A DNA stretch of 64,000 nt, from positions 1 through 64,000 of the forward strand of contig JAVBMB010000048.1 of NCBI GenBank assembly GCA_031552995.1, in the 5' to 3' direction. The translations under genes were made by a program, and so were the position numbers. Source of the stretch: JAVBMB01 sp031552995. GTDB lineage: Bacteria > Bacillota > Clostridia > Oscillospirales > Butyricicoccaceae. Numbering within the stretch: the stretch's first letter is position 1; every line of letters starts with the position of its first letter. Under the pieces are notes generated by a model. The model had not been told where the DNA came from and did not search any database. It saw nothing but the letters and a program-made list of their open reading frames with translations. Shown here piece by piece: positions 16,713 through 25,523 of the stretch.

Positions 16713-17486
16713 ATGAGGCTCGAAAATATATCATGGGTCAAGGCGGAGCAATATTTTAAAACAAACGACACCGTTATGCTGCCGATGGGCAGCATCGAAT
16801 GCCACGGCAGGCATCTGCCGCTTGGCACCGACTTTTTAATACCGCAAAAACTCGTCACGCTCATCGAGCAAAAAAGCGACGTGCTCATCGCCCCGGCGCT
16901 CCCCTACGGCTGCTGCGACACCCTTGCCGACTTCCCCGGGACGGTTTCGCTGGGGCACGACGTGCTGTTTGACGTGCTGATGAAGATAACGACCGGCCTG
17001 GCTTCTCACGGCGCGCGCCGCATCGTCGTGCTTAACGGCCACGGCGGCAATATCCCGGTCATCGACCGCGCGGCGCTTGAGCTGTCCCGCCGCGGGATGC
17101 TGCTGGCGCGGCTTGACTGGTGGCTGATGGCCGGCGAGATGAACCCTCTGTGGAAGGGCGGCCACGGCGGCGCCGAGGAGACTGCCGGCGTTATCGCCGT
17201 CGACCCCGAGCTTGTCGACCGGTGCGAGATATCCGACATGACGCTTCTCGACCTTGACCCGTCGATGCCGTCGACGCATTTTTCCACAGTGCGCGTAGAC
17301 GGGCTGAATATCCCGATAAACCGGCCGGTCATCTCGGTCACCGGCAACGGCTGGGTCGGGCCCGACCATCCGCGCCTTGCGACGCGCCAGATGGGTGAGG
17401 AGATGCTGGAGGCCGTCGCCGGTTACATCGCGCGGTTTATTGAGACCTTCGGCAAAATAGACATGCCCGAAGCGCCCGCCCGATGA
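16713..17486 (+). CDS. Creatininase family amidohydrolase
   Basis: Metal-dependent hydrolase of the creatininase/MftE/FAPy-deformylase superfamily. Metal-ligand motifs are in order: GSIECHGRHLPLGTD near 24-38, NGHGGN near 110 and GGAEETAG near 150. 257 residues from ATG 16713, which has GGAGG 8 nt upstream. Superfamily members act on creatinine, formamidopyrimidines or peptide precursors; the substrate here is unknown. Overlaps the next gene by 4 bp, so a shared pathway with that phosphatase is plausible. Confidence 0.87.
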   Translation: MRLENISWVKAEQYFKTNDTVMLPMGSIECHGRHLPLGTDFLIPQKLVTLIEQKSDVLIAPALPYGCCDTLADFPGTVSLGHDVLFDVLMKITTGLASHGARRIVVLNGHGGNIPVIDRAALELSRRGMLLARLDWWLMAGEMNPLWKGGHGGAEETAGVIAVDPELVDRCEISDMTLLDLDPSMPSTHFSTVRVDGLNIPINRPVISVTGNGWVGPDHPRLATRQMGEEMLEAVAGYIARFIETFGKIDMPEAPAR

Positions 17487-18124
17487 CGACGACGGTATAT
17501 TTTGTGCGTCACGCCCAGCCGGATTACGGCGAGCCGACCGACGCAATCCGCCCTCTGACCGAAAAGGGCAAGGCCGACAGCTTGCTTGTAACCGGGTATT
17601 TGCGGGATAAAAATGTCACGGCTGTGCTGTCCAGCCCTTACAGGCGGGCGGTCGACACCGTGCTGGATTTTGCCGAAAGGCACGCGCTGACAGTCGAGTG
17701 CGACGACGGCTTTGCCGAGCGGAAAATCGCTGACGCGTGGATTAAAAACTTTGACGACTATGCCCGGGCGCAGTGGAACGACTTTGACTGCAAGCTGGAA
17801 AACGGCGAGAGCCTGCGCGAGGCGCGGACGCGGAATCTTGCGGCGCTGAGCCGCGCTGTCGGGCGGTATCGCGGCGGGTGCCTGGCCGTAGGCAGCCACG
17901 GCACGGCGCTATGCACCGTGATAAACTATTTTTGCGCCGCTTTCGGTTATAATGACTTTAACCGGATAAAAACACTTACGCCCTGGATTGTGCGCATGGA
18001 TTTTGATGATGACGCTTGCGTACGCATCGAAACTGTGGACATATTAAACGGCGGTGCCTGCGCCGTGCTGCCCGCCGCCGGAACACTGCCTGGCGTGCTG
18101 CCGGCGCCCAAGAACGGCGCGTAA
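17483..18124 (+). CDS. Histidine phosphatase family protein
   Basis: Phosphoglycerate-mutase-like phosphatase with the phospho-His motif VYFVRHAQPD at 5-14, SSPYRRAVDT and the second catalytic His in GSHGTAL. 213 residues. The substrate is unknown; small sugar phosphates and nucleotides are typical. ATGA overlap with the creatininase-family gene. Confidence 0.87.
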   Translation: MTTTVYFVRHAQPDYGEPTDAIRPLTEKGKADSLLVTGYLRDKNVTAVLSSPYRRAVDTVLDFAERHALTVECDDGFAERKIADAWIKNFDDYARAQWNDFDCKLENGESLREARTRNLAALSRAVGRYRGGCLAVGSHGTALCTVINYFCAAFGYNDFNRIKTLTPWIVRMDFDDDACVRIETVDILNGGACAVLPAAGTLPGVLPAPKNGA

Positions 18125-18160
18125 CGTCTGCCCCGCACACCCATACGAGAGGATGATATT

Positions 18161-19603
18161 TTGAAGACCCCATCACCGAAAAAACGCGCCGCGATAATAT
18201 CGCTGTCGCTTGCAATAATGCTTATATTCCGCTTTATTCCCGCGCCGCAGGGCGTCGGGCCGGGCGGGATGCCCGTCGTCGGCGTGTTCGTCGGCGTGCT
18301 GCTGCTGTGGCTGACAATCGGCATCGACTGGCCGAGCCTGCTGTGCCTGCTTGCGCTGGCGCTGTGCCCCGGCCTCAAAATCGGCACGATACTCTCGGGC
18401 TCTATCGGCAACCAGACGTTCGCATTTTTGCTGTTCACCTTCATGTGCACCCACGCGCTGAGCGAGACGCCGTTCATCCGCCGCTGCGCCGGGTGGTTCA
18501 TCGGCAGCGCTCTTGCGCGCAAAAGCGCGTGGGGGTTCGTCACGCTGTTTTTCGCCTCGGTGCTGTTCCTCGGCTCGTTCATCTCTCCGACGGTGCTTTT
18601 TGTAATCTATCTGCCGATTCTTGACGAAATCTGCGCGATGCTGTCGCTTAAAAAAGGCGGCAAACCCGGCCAGATGCTGATGATGGGGCTTGTGTTCTGC
18701 TGCGGCATCTCGTCGGGCATGACGCCGATTGCCCATGTATTCCCCATCATGGCCATCGGCTACTGGCAGGCCGCCGGCGGCGCCGCGATAAGCTGGGCGT
18801 CGTATATGGCGTTCGCCGTGCCGTGCGGGCTTATCCTCTTCGGCGTCATGATGCTTGTCTTTCGGTTTATTCTGCGCCCCGATATGTCGCAGCTTACGCA
18901 AAATACGCGCATCGAGCTTGAGCTTCGCCGCATGGACGCGAGAGAAAAGCCGATACTTGCCGTGTTTGCCGTCGTCGCCGCGATGTGGGTCGTTCCGGGG
19001 CTGATTTCCGGCGTTGCGCCGGGTGTGTCCGCCGCGTTCGATGCGCTGGGCAGCGCGTTCCCGCCGCTGCTGGGGTGCGTGCTGATGTCTGTAATCACAT
19101 CCGGCGGCAAGCCGCTGCTGGATTTTAAATCGGCGATGCAAAACGGCGTGCCGTGGGGAAGTCTCATCATGTGCGCCTCTACGCTGGCGCTGGGCGCGGC
19201 GCTTACAAACGCCGACATCGGCCTGACCGCGTGGCTGTCCGCCGCGGCCGCCCCGCGGATACAAACCCTAGCGCCGCTGGCGCTTGTTCTCGTCTTTGCC
19301 CTGTGGGCCGCAGTGCAGACGAATCTGTCTTCGAACATGGTCACCGTCACGGTCGTCACGGCCGTCGCGATACCTATATGCACGGCTGCGCCGGGCGTCA
19401 GCGCGCCGGCCGTGTGCGCGATTATCGGTATGCTGGCCTCGTGCGCGTTTGCCACGCCGCCCGCCATGCCGTGCGTCGCCATAGCCGGCGCGTCCGGATG
19501 GACCGACAGCCGCAGTCTGCTTGGCTACGGCTCGCTGATGGGCTTTGCCTGCACGGCTGTCTGCGGCACACTTGGCTATGCCATTGCCTCGGCGCTGATG
19601 TAA
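18161..19603 (+). CDS. DASS/SLC13-type anion transporter
   Basis: 480-residue membrane protein with about 11-12 hydrophobic segments. SFISPTVLFVIYLPIL and CAFATPPAMPCVAIAGASG resemble the divalent anion:Na+ symporter/citrate transporter superfamily, where conserved Asn/Thr-Pro helix hairpins bind substrate (NLSSNMVTVTVV is another). The start is TTG 18161, 8 nt after GAGAGG; the nearby ATG is closed by a stop. A dicarboxylate or sulfate-like anion is the likely cargo. Follows the phosphatase gene by 36 bp. Confidence 0.78.
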   Translation: MKTPSPKKRAAIISLSLAIMLIFRFIPAPQGVGPGGMPVVGVFVGVLLLWLTIGIDWPSLLCLLALALCPGLKIGTILSGSIGNQTFAFLLFTFMCTHALSETPFIRRCAGWFIGSALARKSAWGFVTLFFASVLFLGSFISPTVLFVIYLPILDEICAMLSLKKGGKPGQMLMMGLVFCCGISSGMTPIAHVFPIMAIGYWQAAGGAAISWASYMAFAVPCGLILFGVMMLVFRFILRPDMSQLTQNTRIELELRRMDAREKPILAVFAVVAAMWVVPGLISGVAPGVSAAFDALGSAFPPLLGCVLMSVITSGGKPLLDFKSAMQNGVPWGSLIMCASTLALGAALTNADIGLTAWLSAAAAPRIQTLAPLALVLVFALWAAVQTNLSSNMVTVTVVTAVAIPICTAAPGVSAPAVCAIIGMLASCAFATPPAMPCVAIAGASGWTDSRSLLGYGSLMGFACTAVCGTLGYAIASALM

Positions 19604-19661
19604 CGCCCACCGATAAAACAACAATCGCACCCGGCCGCGCCGGGATAAAGGGAGGCCCGCT

Positions 19662-20471
19662 ATGGAAACCGAAATCAAGCTTTCGCCCGTGCTGCCGCAC
19701 GTCGCCGCTATGGTGTGCGATGATCCGGCGTTCGCGCCTTATCTGGCCGCCGAGCGCCGCCAGCGTATGCGTACCGACTACTATGACACCGTCGAGGGCG
19801 GCCTTGCCGCCAGAAAATACACGCTGCGCATGAGGCAGGAGGACAATATCCGCATGTGCTGCTTCAAGGCGCCGTCGCCGCAAAAGCACACGCGCATCGA
19901 GCTCAGCTGCCCGGCCGATACGCTGGCGCAGGGCATCGCAAAGCTGCGCCTGATGCCCGATATGCCGCCCGATGCCGCGGCGCTTTTTGACGCGCCGCTT
20001 TTGCGCGTGTGCGGCGCGTCGTTTACGCGCGTTTCGCATGTCTATCAGCGCGGCGCGCTTGTGTTCGAGCTCAGCCATGACGACGGCCAGGTCGAAAGCG
20101 GCACCCGCTTCGCGCCGTTTTGCGAGCTCGAGCTTGAGCTTATCTCGGGCGACGCGCCCGCTATGGAAAAGCTGGCGGCATACATCTGCGATACGTTCGG
20201 CGTCAGCCGCAGCGACTCGTCAAAGCACATGCGCGCGCTTGAGCTCTCCGCCCCGCAGGCGGCGCCAAGCGCGCCTGTCAGCCCGTTTTTCATCGGTTCC
20301 GAGATGCTTAATTTCTGTGTAAAATGCGGATACCTGACATACGAGCTCGACGAAAACAAGCGCCTGCGGTACTATGTGTCGCCCTCCGGCAACGACGCGC
20401 TGCCGCGCCTGTTCGGCATCAGCTTCGACAAGCCGTGCGCGCTGGCGCCAAGTGGCGACGGGGAGGAATAA
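19662..20471 (+). CDS. CYTH domain protein
   Basis: Triphosphate tunnel metalloenzyme type. Starts METEIKLSP, the ExExK motif, followed by YYDT, LRMRQ, a Lys in CFKAPSP, RIEL, LVFELSHDDG and ELELELISGD, the alternating charged strands that line the tunnel. Bacterial members hydrolyse inorganic triphosphate or make cAMP (class IV cyclases). About 70 residues at the C-terminus are not explained by the domain. 269 residues. Confidence 0.83.
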   Translation: METEIKLSPVLPHVAAMVCDDPAFAPYLAAERRQRMRTDYYDTVEGGLAARKYTLRMRQEDNIRMCCFKAPSPQKHTRIELSCPADTLAQGIAKLRLMPDMPPDAAALFDAPLLRVCGASFTRVSHVYQRGALVFELSHDDGQVESGTRFAPFCELELELISGDAPAMEKLAAYICDTFGVSRSDSSKHMRALELSAPQAAPSAPVSPFFIGSEMLNFCVKCGYLTYELDENKRLRYYVSPSGNDALPRLFGISFDKPCALAPSGDGEE

Positions 20472-20474
20472 TCC

Positions 20475-21566
20475 ATGCGCAAGCGGGTCAGCCGATGGGT
20501 CATTGCCTCGGCCGCGCTTCTGGGCGCGGCGGTTATGCTTTACCTTATATGCGCGTCGTTCGAGGCATATGCCTTACCCATTCGCGCCGCCGGGCGGGCC
20601 GTCAGCTCGCTTTTCGGCATCGTATTTTCTGCGGTGCCCATTCCTCTGTCCGAGATATTGATTATCGGCGTAATATTGCTTGTCCCGGCGCTGCTGATAT
20701 CTTTCCCCGTCAGATACGGCGCAAGGCGCGGGTTTGCCAAAGCCGGCTGCCGCCTGCTGTTTACAATGTCACTCGCCGTGTTTATGTTCACGGCAAACTG
20801 GGGCGTTCAGTATTCGGCGCCGCCTCTGGCCGACCGGCTTGGCATGTATATCGGCAGGTACACGGCGCAGCAGCTGCGCGATGTGTGCGCTTTGCTTGCC
20901 GCCAAGGCAAACGAGTATTCGTCCGCCGTCCCCAGGGACTCGTCAGGCAACTGCGCCTTCGGCGATTTCGGCGGCATGTCGCGCTCGGTTCGCGGCACAT
21001 ACCGCACTATGGCCGGGGATACCTCGGCCGCATTTGATTACAGCGTATTCGCCGGTGCTGCCGCCCCCGCCAAAAAGGGCGCGCTGCTGTCGGTTCCGAT
21101 GAGCTATCTCGACGTAGCTGGCTATTTCTTCCCGTGGACGGGCGAGGCCGTTGTCTCGGGCGATTATGTCGACAGCCACTACCCGTTTTGCATTGCGCAC
21201 GAGACAGCGCACGCCCTCGGCGTCACGGCCGAGGATGAGGCAAACTTCGCGGCATTTTTGGCCTGCGTGCATTCCGATGACCCGCGCGCGCTCTATTCGG
21301 GGTATCTATGCGCGTTTGTCTACGCGTCGAACTCGCTTTACGCCGCCGACTACGACAGCTGGCTTGACATTTTTACGTCATGCGGCGAGCCAGTGCTGCA
21401 CGACCTTGACGTGCTGGCGGCGCATCTTGCTAAATACGACACGCCTGTGCGCGATGTCGGCACGGCCGTCAACGACACATATATCAAGGCCACCGGCCAG
21501 CCGGGCGGCGTGATGACCTACGGCAAAGTGACCGACCTGCTGCTGGCGTACTACATCGAAGAGTGA
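20475..21566 (+). CDS. DUF3810 family membrane protein with HETAH motif
   Basis: Two or three N-terminal transmembrane segments (about 9-28, 60-77 and 94-110), then a large outside domain holding AHETAHALGVTAEDEANF, a zinc-metalloprotease-like HExxH helix followed by a downstream Glu (as in gluzincins). The family is uncharacterised. A membrane-anchored peptidase is a fair guess. 3 bp after the CYTH gene, so co-translated. Confidence 0.8.
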   Translation: MRKRVSRWVIASAALLGAAVMLYLICASFEAYALPIRAAGRAVSSLFGIVFSAVPIPLSEILIIGVILLVPALLISFPVRYGARRGFAKAGCRLLFTMSLAVFMFTANWGVQYSAPPLADRLGMYIGRYTAQQLRDVCALLAAKANEYSSAVPRDSSGNCAFGDFGGMSRSVRGTYRTMAGDTSAAFDYSVFAGAAAPAKKGALLSVPMSYLDVAGYFFPWTGEAVVSGDYVDSHYPFCIAHETAHALGVTAEDEANFAAFLACVHSDDPRALYSGYLCAFVYASNSLYAADYDSWLDIFTSCGEPVLHDLDVLAAHLAKYDTPVRDVGTAVNDTYIKATGQPGGVMTYGKVTDLLLAYYIEE

Positions 21567-21596
21567 GAGCAGAATATTATTTCCTTGGAGGCATAA

Positions 21597-21827
21597 ATGA
21601 AACGAACACTTATCGGCTCGGTACTTGTGCTTGCCGGAACTCTGCTGCTGGCGGCCTGCTTAAATATCACAGGCGGCAACATGGCCGGCGGATGTAGCAC
21701 CCCTCCCGGCCGGTTTCTGACGACGGTCTACGAGTGCGGCATCGGCGCACCGATGTTTTTAGGCGCTGCTCTGCTGGCGCTTGGGCTTGCCGCGCTGTGC
21801 ATAGAATATTTTAAAAAAGAGAGCTGA
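21597..21827 (+). CDS. Small membrane or lipoprotein-like protein
   Basis: 76 residues with an N-terminal hydrophobic segment ending LLAAC, which resembles a lipobox, and a second transmembrane segment near 52-69 ending in a Lys/Glu-rich tail. Strong TTGGAGG site. No family recognised. It could be a two-span membrane peptide rather than a true lipoprotein. Last gene of the 16.7-21.8 kb group. Confidence 0.6.
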   Translation: MKRTLIGSVLVLAGTLLLAACLNITGGNMAGGCSTPPGRFLTTVYECGIGAPMFLGAALLALGLAALCIEYFKKES

Positions 21828-21964
21828 GCGCCGCAAAAGCATGAAAGCGCTGCGGGGTTCCCGGCATTTAGCCGGCTGCGGCCTGAGGGCCGGATTTCGC
21901 CCGTTTCATGTGTAAGAATATGCGGGTTAGGGCGATCCCCCACCTGCCCGCGGAAAATCTGACC

Positions 21965-22007
21965 GGCTTGCGAAAAAGCAGGACACCCCCTGCTTTTTCG
22001 GCAAGCC
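21965..22007 (-). terminator. Long hairpin between convergent genes
   Basis: GGCTTGC-GAAAAAGCAGG pairs with CCTGCTTTTTC-(G)-GCAAGCC, 18 bp with one bulge. A run of Ts sits inside the arm on either strand. It can serve both convergent genes. Confidence 0.65.
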
Positions 22008-22008
22008 T

Positions 22009-22034
22009 GAAGCCGGGTCAGACGACCCGGCTTC
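22009..22034 (-). terminator. Hairpin after collagen-like gene
   Basis: GAAGCCGGGTC, loop AGAC, GACCCGGCTTC; 11 bp, 10 bp past the collagen-like gene stop. No T-run follows directly. Confidence 0.55.
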
Positions 22035-22043
22035 TCTGGCGTT

Positions 22044-22853
22044 TCAGTCCAGCTTTTTCAGCATCAGCATCGCGTTGAGGCCTGTCGAGACCGTCAGCGA
22101 TACCCCTGTCAGCGATACGATGCTGAGGTCGACCACGTCGCCCGCGGCAAGCGCCACAAGCGCGCTGCCCTGAAGCACCGTCTCGCCGGACAGCACCGGC
22201 GTTGCCGCCACCGCCGTCTGCGGCGTTATTGCGACGCCGTTTCGCCGTACGGTCATCACCACATTCGCCGGCACTGTCGCACCGCTAAGCCTCAGCATAA
22301 ACTGCAGCTCGTATATGCCGCCCTGCTGAATCGTCATTGACGAGCCGGGGGCATATGTTATTCCGCTCGACGGCATTTGCGATGTCAGCGGAATCTGAAG
22401 CGGCACGGCGGCCGAAAGCAGCAGCGATTGCGGCGCGCTGTTATAGATTCCGCCGAATGTCTGAACGCCCCCGGGACCTGTCGGCCCCGTCGGCCCGGGC
22501 AATCCCACTCCGGCCGGGCCTGTCGGCCCAGTCGGGCCAGGCAATCCCACTCCGACCGGGCCTGTCGGCCCCGTCGCTCCCGTGGGTCCCGTTGGCCCCG
22601 TCGGGCCGGTGACGCCAACCGGCGGCGGGAACGGCGGATTCGGCCACTGGCACTGCTGCCAGCATTGGCTCCACCAGGGATCCCAGCAGCCGTTTGCCGC
22701 CTGCCCCTGGCCGAAGCCCTGCGAAAAACCCTGCGCAGCGCGCATCGAGTTAACCCCGGCGGTTATATATCCGCCGTTGCGTACCGGCGGGGCGAACTGC
22801 TGGTCTAAAAACGGGTCGGGAAACTGATTTTCAAAAAGACGATTGCAACTCAT
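22044..22853 (-). CDS. Collagen-like surface/exosporium protein
   Basis: 269 residues. N-terminal part (1-78) rich in Gln, Trp and Pro. A Gly-X-Y stretch at about 79-131 is made mainly of GPT triplets, with two G-V-G interruptions in a repeated 14-residue unit [13 protein letters not shown]. The C-terminal 135 residues are beta-rich, like the trimerising BclA-type C-terminal domain. Such proteins form spore-surface hairs in Bacillus and Clostridium. No signal peptide, which suits mother-cell assembly. Monocistronic, with AAAGGAGGAG upstream. Confidence 0.83.
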   Translation of the reverse strand: MSCNRLFENQFPDPFLDQQFAPPVRNGGYITAGVNSMRAAQGFSQGFGQGQAANGCWDPWWSQCWQQCQWPNPPFPPPVGVTGPTGPTGPTGATGPTGPVGVGLPGPTGPTGPAGVGLPGPTGPTGPGGVQTFGGIYNSAPQSLLLSAAVPLQIPLTSQMPSSGITYAPGSSMTIQQGGIYELQFMLRLSGATVPANVVMTVRRNGVAITPQTAVAATPVLSGETVLQGSALVALAAGDVVDLSIVSLTGVSLTVSTGLNAMLMLKKLD

Positions 22854-23022
22854 CTATGCTCCTCCTTTGTTGTGCTGCCGTAAAACATCACTCGGGCGGG
22901 AGCGTACCGCCGCCTTTTGCCCTGCCCTATGTTCACATTCGCTGCGGCCCGGCATAAGCCGCACAGTACAGTTTATTGCCGAAACCGGTCGGATGTTCAT
23001 GATTTTGCGGCAAAATAAACAC

Positions 23023-23058
23023 AAAAAACCGCCCGCGGGCAATGATGCCCGCGGGCGG
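23023..23058 (-). terminator. Terminator of rpiR/AtuA/AcnX operon
   Basis: Minus strand: 13-bp perfect stem CCGCCCGCGGGCA/TGCCCGCGGGCGG (23058-23029), loop of 4, then six Ts (23028-23023). 14 bp past the regulator stop. Confidence 0.92.
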
Positions 23059-23071
23059 CTGCCGTATCCCG

Positions 23072-23836
23072 CTAACTCAGGTAGTTCTTCGGGTCGCGCT
23101 TAAGCGGCTGAAGTATGTCTTTATACGTTTCGCATATATGCGTTATCATATCGAAGATATACTGCGCCACAGGCGAGATGTTGATGATTGTCGTCCCCTC
23201 AACCCGCTGCAGGTCAAAACATACAAGCTGCTGCGCCATAGTGATAAACGGGCTGAGCGCGTCGTTTGTAAAGACAATCGTCGCGCATTCGTTCTCGATG
23301 GCGCGCTGCACCCAGCGGTGTGTGTAGAAATAATGCGGCTCAAACGACACGGCCAAAAGCACGGTGTCCTCCTTAAGCATATTGATGATTTCGCTCCAGT
23401 CACCGCTGTGCAGCCTGGTGAAGTATACATTCCCGCGCACCATCTCCAGCATGTGCAGCAGCTCGGCCGCCGTACCGAGAGACTCCAAAAACCCGACAAT
23501 TATCACATTTTTCGCGCTCATCAGCATGCGGCATATCTCGTACATCTGCACGGCGCTCGGCTCGCTCATGACCGGCGCGGACGCCGCTTCGGCGGCCTGC
23601 CTCTCCTCGCCCAGCAAAAGTGTCTGCCGTATCTCGCGCTGCATATCGCTGTAGCCGCTGTAGCCCAGCATATAGCAAAACCGGACAATTGTGGCGGCGC
23701 TCGTCCCTACGGCCTGCGCCATGCGGGCAACGGTGGCAAACGCCGCCTCGTTGTAGTTCAGCTCGATATACCGGGCAATCTTCTGCTGCGCCTTTGACAT
23801 TTTCGGGTATTTCTTCTCAATCTGCCTTAGAACCAT
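23072..23836 (-). CDS. MurR/RpiR family transcriptional regulator
   Basis: 254 residues. N-terminal HTH_6 domain (about 1-75: MSKAQQKIARYIELNYNEAA, then the recognition part VGTSAATIVRFCYMLGYSGYSDMQREI), followed by a SIS sugar-isomerase domain (about 105-225) that normally binds phosphosugars. 41 bp after the AtuA C-terminal gene on the same strand, so it is probably the last gene of that operon and may sense its substrate or product. Confidence 0.87.
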   Translation of the reverse strand: MVLRQIEKKYPKMSKAQQKIARYIELNYNEAAFATVARMAQAVGTSAATIVRFCYMLGYSGYSDMQREIRQTLLLGEERQAAEAASAPVMSEPSAVQMYEICRMLMSAKNVIIVGFLESLGTAAELLHMLEMVRGNVYFTRLHSGDWSEIINMLKEDTVLLAVSFEPHYFYTHRWVQRAIENECATIVFTNDALSPFITMAQQLVCFDLQRVEGTTIINISPVAQYIFDMITHICETYKDILQPLKRDPKNYLS

Positions 23837-23877
23837 CCGCCGCCTCCTCTGTCCGCCGTGTCAATACAAACTGACTG

Positions 23878-24183
23878 TTACTCCAGGATATCGGTCTCAA
23901 GCATCAGATATCCAAGCGCCTTACCGTGCGCGTCGATGGCGAGGGAGCGCGTCACGCCGCCGCCGAGTGTGCCGTGCAGCACGAAGTTAAGCGCGCCAAG
24001 CTGCGGCAGCTCGTACCGCTCTGCCTTTGTCGCGCCCAGCGGCGCGTATGTCTTAAGCGCCGCATCGGCTGTTAAGGCCGCCGCGATGCGCGGATAGTCC
24101 CTGATATCATAGGCGATGACCGACACGGTGGAGATGTTCCCCTTGTCCCCCGTGCGCGAGTGGGCAATTTCATACAGCTTCAT
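23878..24183 (-). CDS. AtuA C-terminal-type small subunit
   Basis: 101 residues starting MKLYEIAHSRTGDKGNISTV. In many AtuA (acyclic terpene utilisation) proteins this HxRsGDKGN block is the C-terminal part of one chain; here it is a separate gene. Start at 24183 overlaps the DUF1446 gene by 4 bp. Probably a complex partner of that protein. Biochemical role unproven. Confidence 0.82.
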   Translation of the reverse strand: MKLYEIAHSRTGDKGNISTVSVIAYDIRDYPRIAAALTADAALKTYAPLGATKAERYELPQLGALNFVLHGTLGGGVTRSLAIDAHGKALGYLMLETDILE

Positions 24184-25523
24184 CGGCGCACCTCTTTCCA
24201 TACTATATCGGTGCGTATATCGCCGCGCGGAACAAGCACCGACGCCACCGAGACAATCTGCCGCGCGTATCCGCGCGCACCGCACCCGCCCGCCGGGCCG
24301 TTTGTATACATCGCCTCGGCCTCGCGCCCGATTATCAGCGCGTCAGCTTTGCCGTCCACCCTTGCGGCGACGCGCACGCGCACCTCCGCCGGTGCCGGGC
24401 GCGGCATCTCCGCCTCGCCGAACAGGCTGTTTATGCCCATCAAATCTACGCGCAGCTCTCGGATATTTATATCATAACCCTCCAGCCGGCGGCGCATAAT
24501 ATCGGCCGCCAGCCCGGCGCGTCTTTCGGCGTTGTGCCCGCCGTAGCTTATCTCGCCCTCGCCTATCCAGCCGTCGCTGTAGCCGATGCTCACCTTCAGC
24601 TTGTCGGGCCGCGAGCGGCCCGTGCCGCCCTTGACGATAACCCTGTCCCGCCCGGCATCTTCAATCGTCACGCGCGAAAAATCGGCGGTCACGTCGGGGG
24701 TCAGGTAGGCGGCGGGATCCATGATTTCATACAGCAGCTGCTCTGTCACCGTCGAACGGCTTACAAGCCCGCCGCAATCCGGCAGTTTTTCCAGCGAAAA
24801 ATCGCCGTTTTCGCAAAACTCCACTATTGGGAAGCCAACATCCCACAGCATCGGCACATCCTTGAAGCCCGGGTCGGCAAAATATCCGCCGCTCGCCTGA
24901 CCGGCGCACTCAAGCAGGTGCCCGGCCACGGTTGCCTTGCCCAAAAAATCCCAATCGTCAAACGCCCTGCCGAACTCGTACACAAGCGGCCCCACGGCAA
25001 GCGAGGGGTCGGCGGCGCGGCCGGTGACGACGATGTCGGCGCCTTGCGTCAGCGCCTCGGCAATCGCCTCGGCGCCGATATAGGCGTTGGCCGACACTAT
25101 GCCGTCAAGCCCGCCAAGGCTGCCGCCGGTCTCGATGAGCGGGCAGTCTCCGTACAGCGCGATACGCTCCAGCAAATCATCCCCGAGCACGGCGGCGATT
25201 TTCAGCCCGCCAAGGCCGCATTTCTCCGCCATCGAGGCGATTTTATCGGCGGCGGCGCGCGGGTTGGCCGCGCCCATGTTTGTGATTATCTTTACCGGAT
25301 GCTCTTTAAGCAGCGGCAGTATTTTTTCAAAGCGGTACTCGAGCAGGGGGTTATACCCCCTGGCGGGGTCGTCAAGCTTATCCTTTTGCGCCAGCGCGAT
25401 TGTCCGCTCGGCAAGGCACTCGAACATGATATAGTCGACATTGCCGCGCTTTATGATATCAAGCGCCGGCTCTATGCGGTCCCCTCCGAACCCGGCCCCG
25501 GCCGCGATGCGCACCGTTTTCAT
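24180..25523 (-). CDS. DUF1446 / AtuA family protein
   Basis: 447 residues, the AtuA N-terminal family: GAGFGGDRIEPA at the start, DYIMFECLAERTIA, ITNMGAANP, ETGGSLGGLDGIVSANAYIGA and VTGRAADPSLAVGPLVYEFG. AtuA was named from terpene degradation in Pseudomonas, but the family is broad and its reaction is not established. The 4-bp overlaps with the genes on both sides argue for one complex or pathway with aconitase X. Confidence 0.85.
   Translation of the reverse strand: MKTVRIAAGAGFGGDRIEPALDIIKRGNVDYIMFECLAERTIALAQKDKLDDPARGYNPLLEYRFEKILPLLKEHPVKIITNMGAANPRAAADKIASMAEKCGLGGLKIAAVLGDDLLERIALYGDCPLIETGGSLGGLDGIVSANAYIGAEAIAEALTQGADIVVTGRAADPSLAVGPLVYEFGRAFDDWDFLGKATVAGHLLECAGQASGGYFADPGFKDVPMLWDVGFPIVEFCENGDFSLEKLPDCGGLVSRSTVTEQLLYEIMDPAAYLTPDVTADFSRVTIEDAGRDRVIVKGGTGRSRPDKLKVSIGYSDGWIGEGEISYGGHNAERRAGLAADIMRRRLEGYDINIRELRVDLMGINSLFGEAEMPRPAPAEVRVRVAARVDGKADALIIGREAEAMYTNGPAGGCGARGYARQIVSVASVLVPRGDIRTDIVWKEVRR

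Larger units (their letters stand above)
21828..22043. other. Structured intergenic stretch
   Basis: No reading frame with support. Holds CCGGC-GCCGG and GGCCTGAGGGCC palindromes, and from 21965 the two large hairpins listed separately. A small RNA is possible but matches no family I recognise. Confidence 0.4.
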
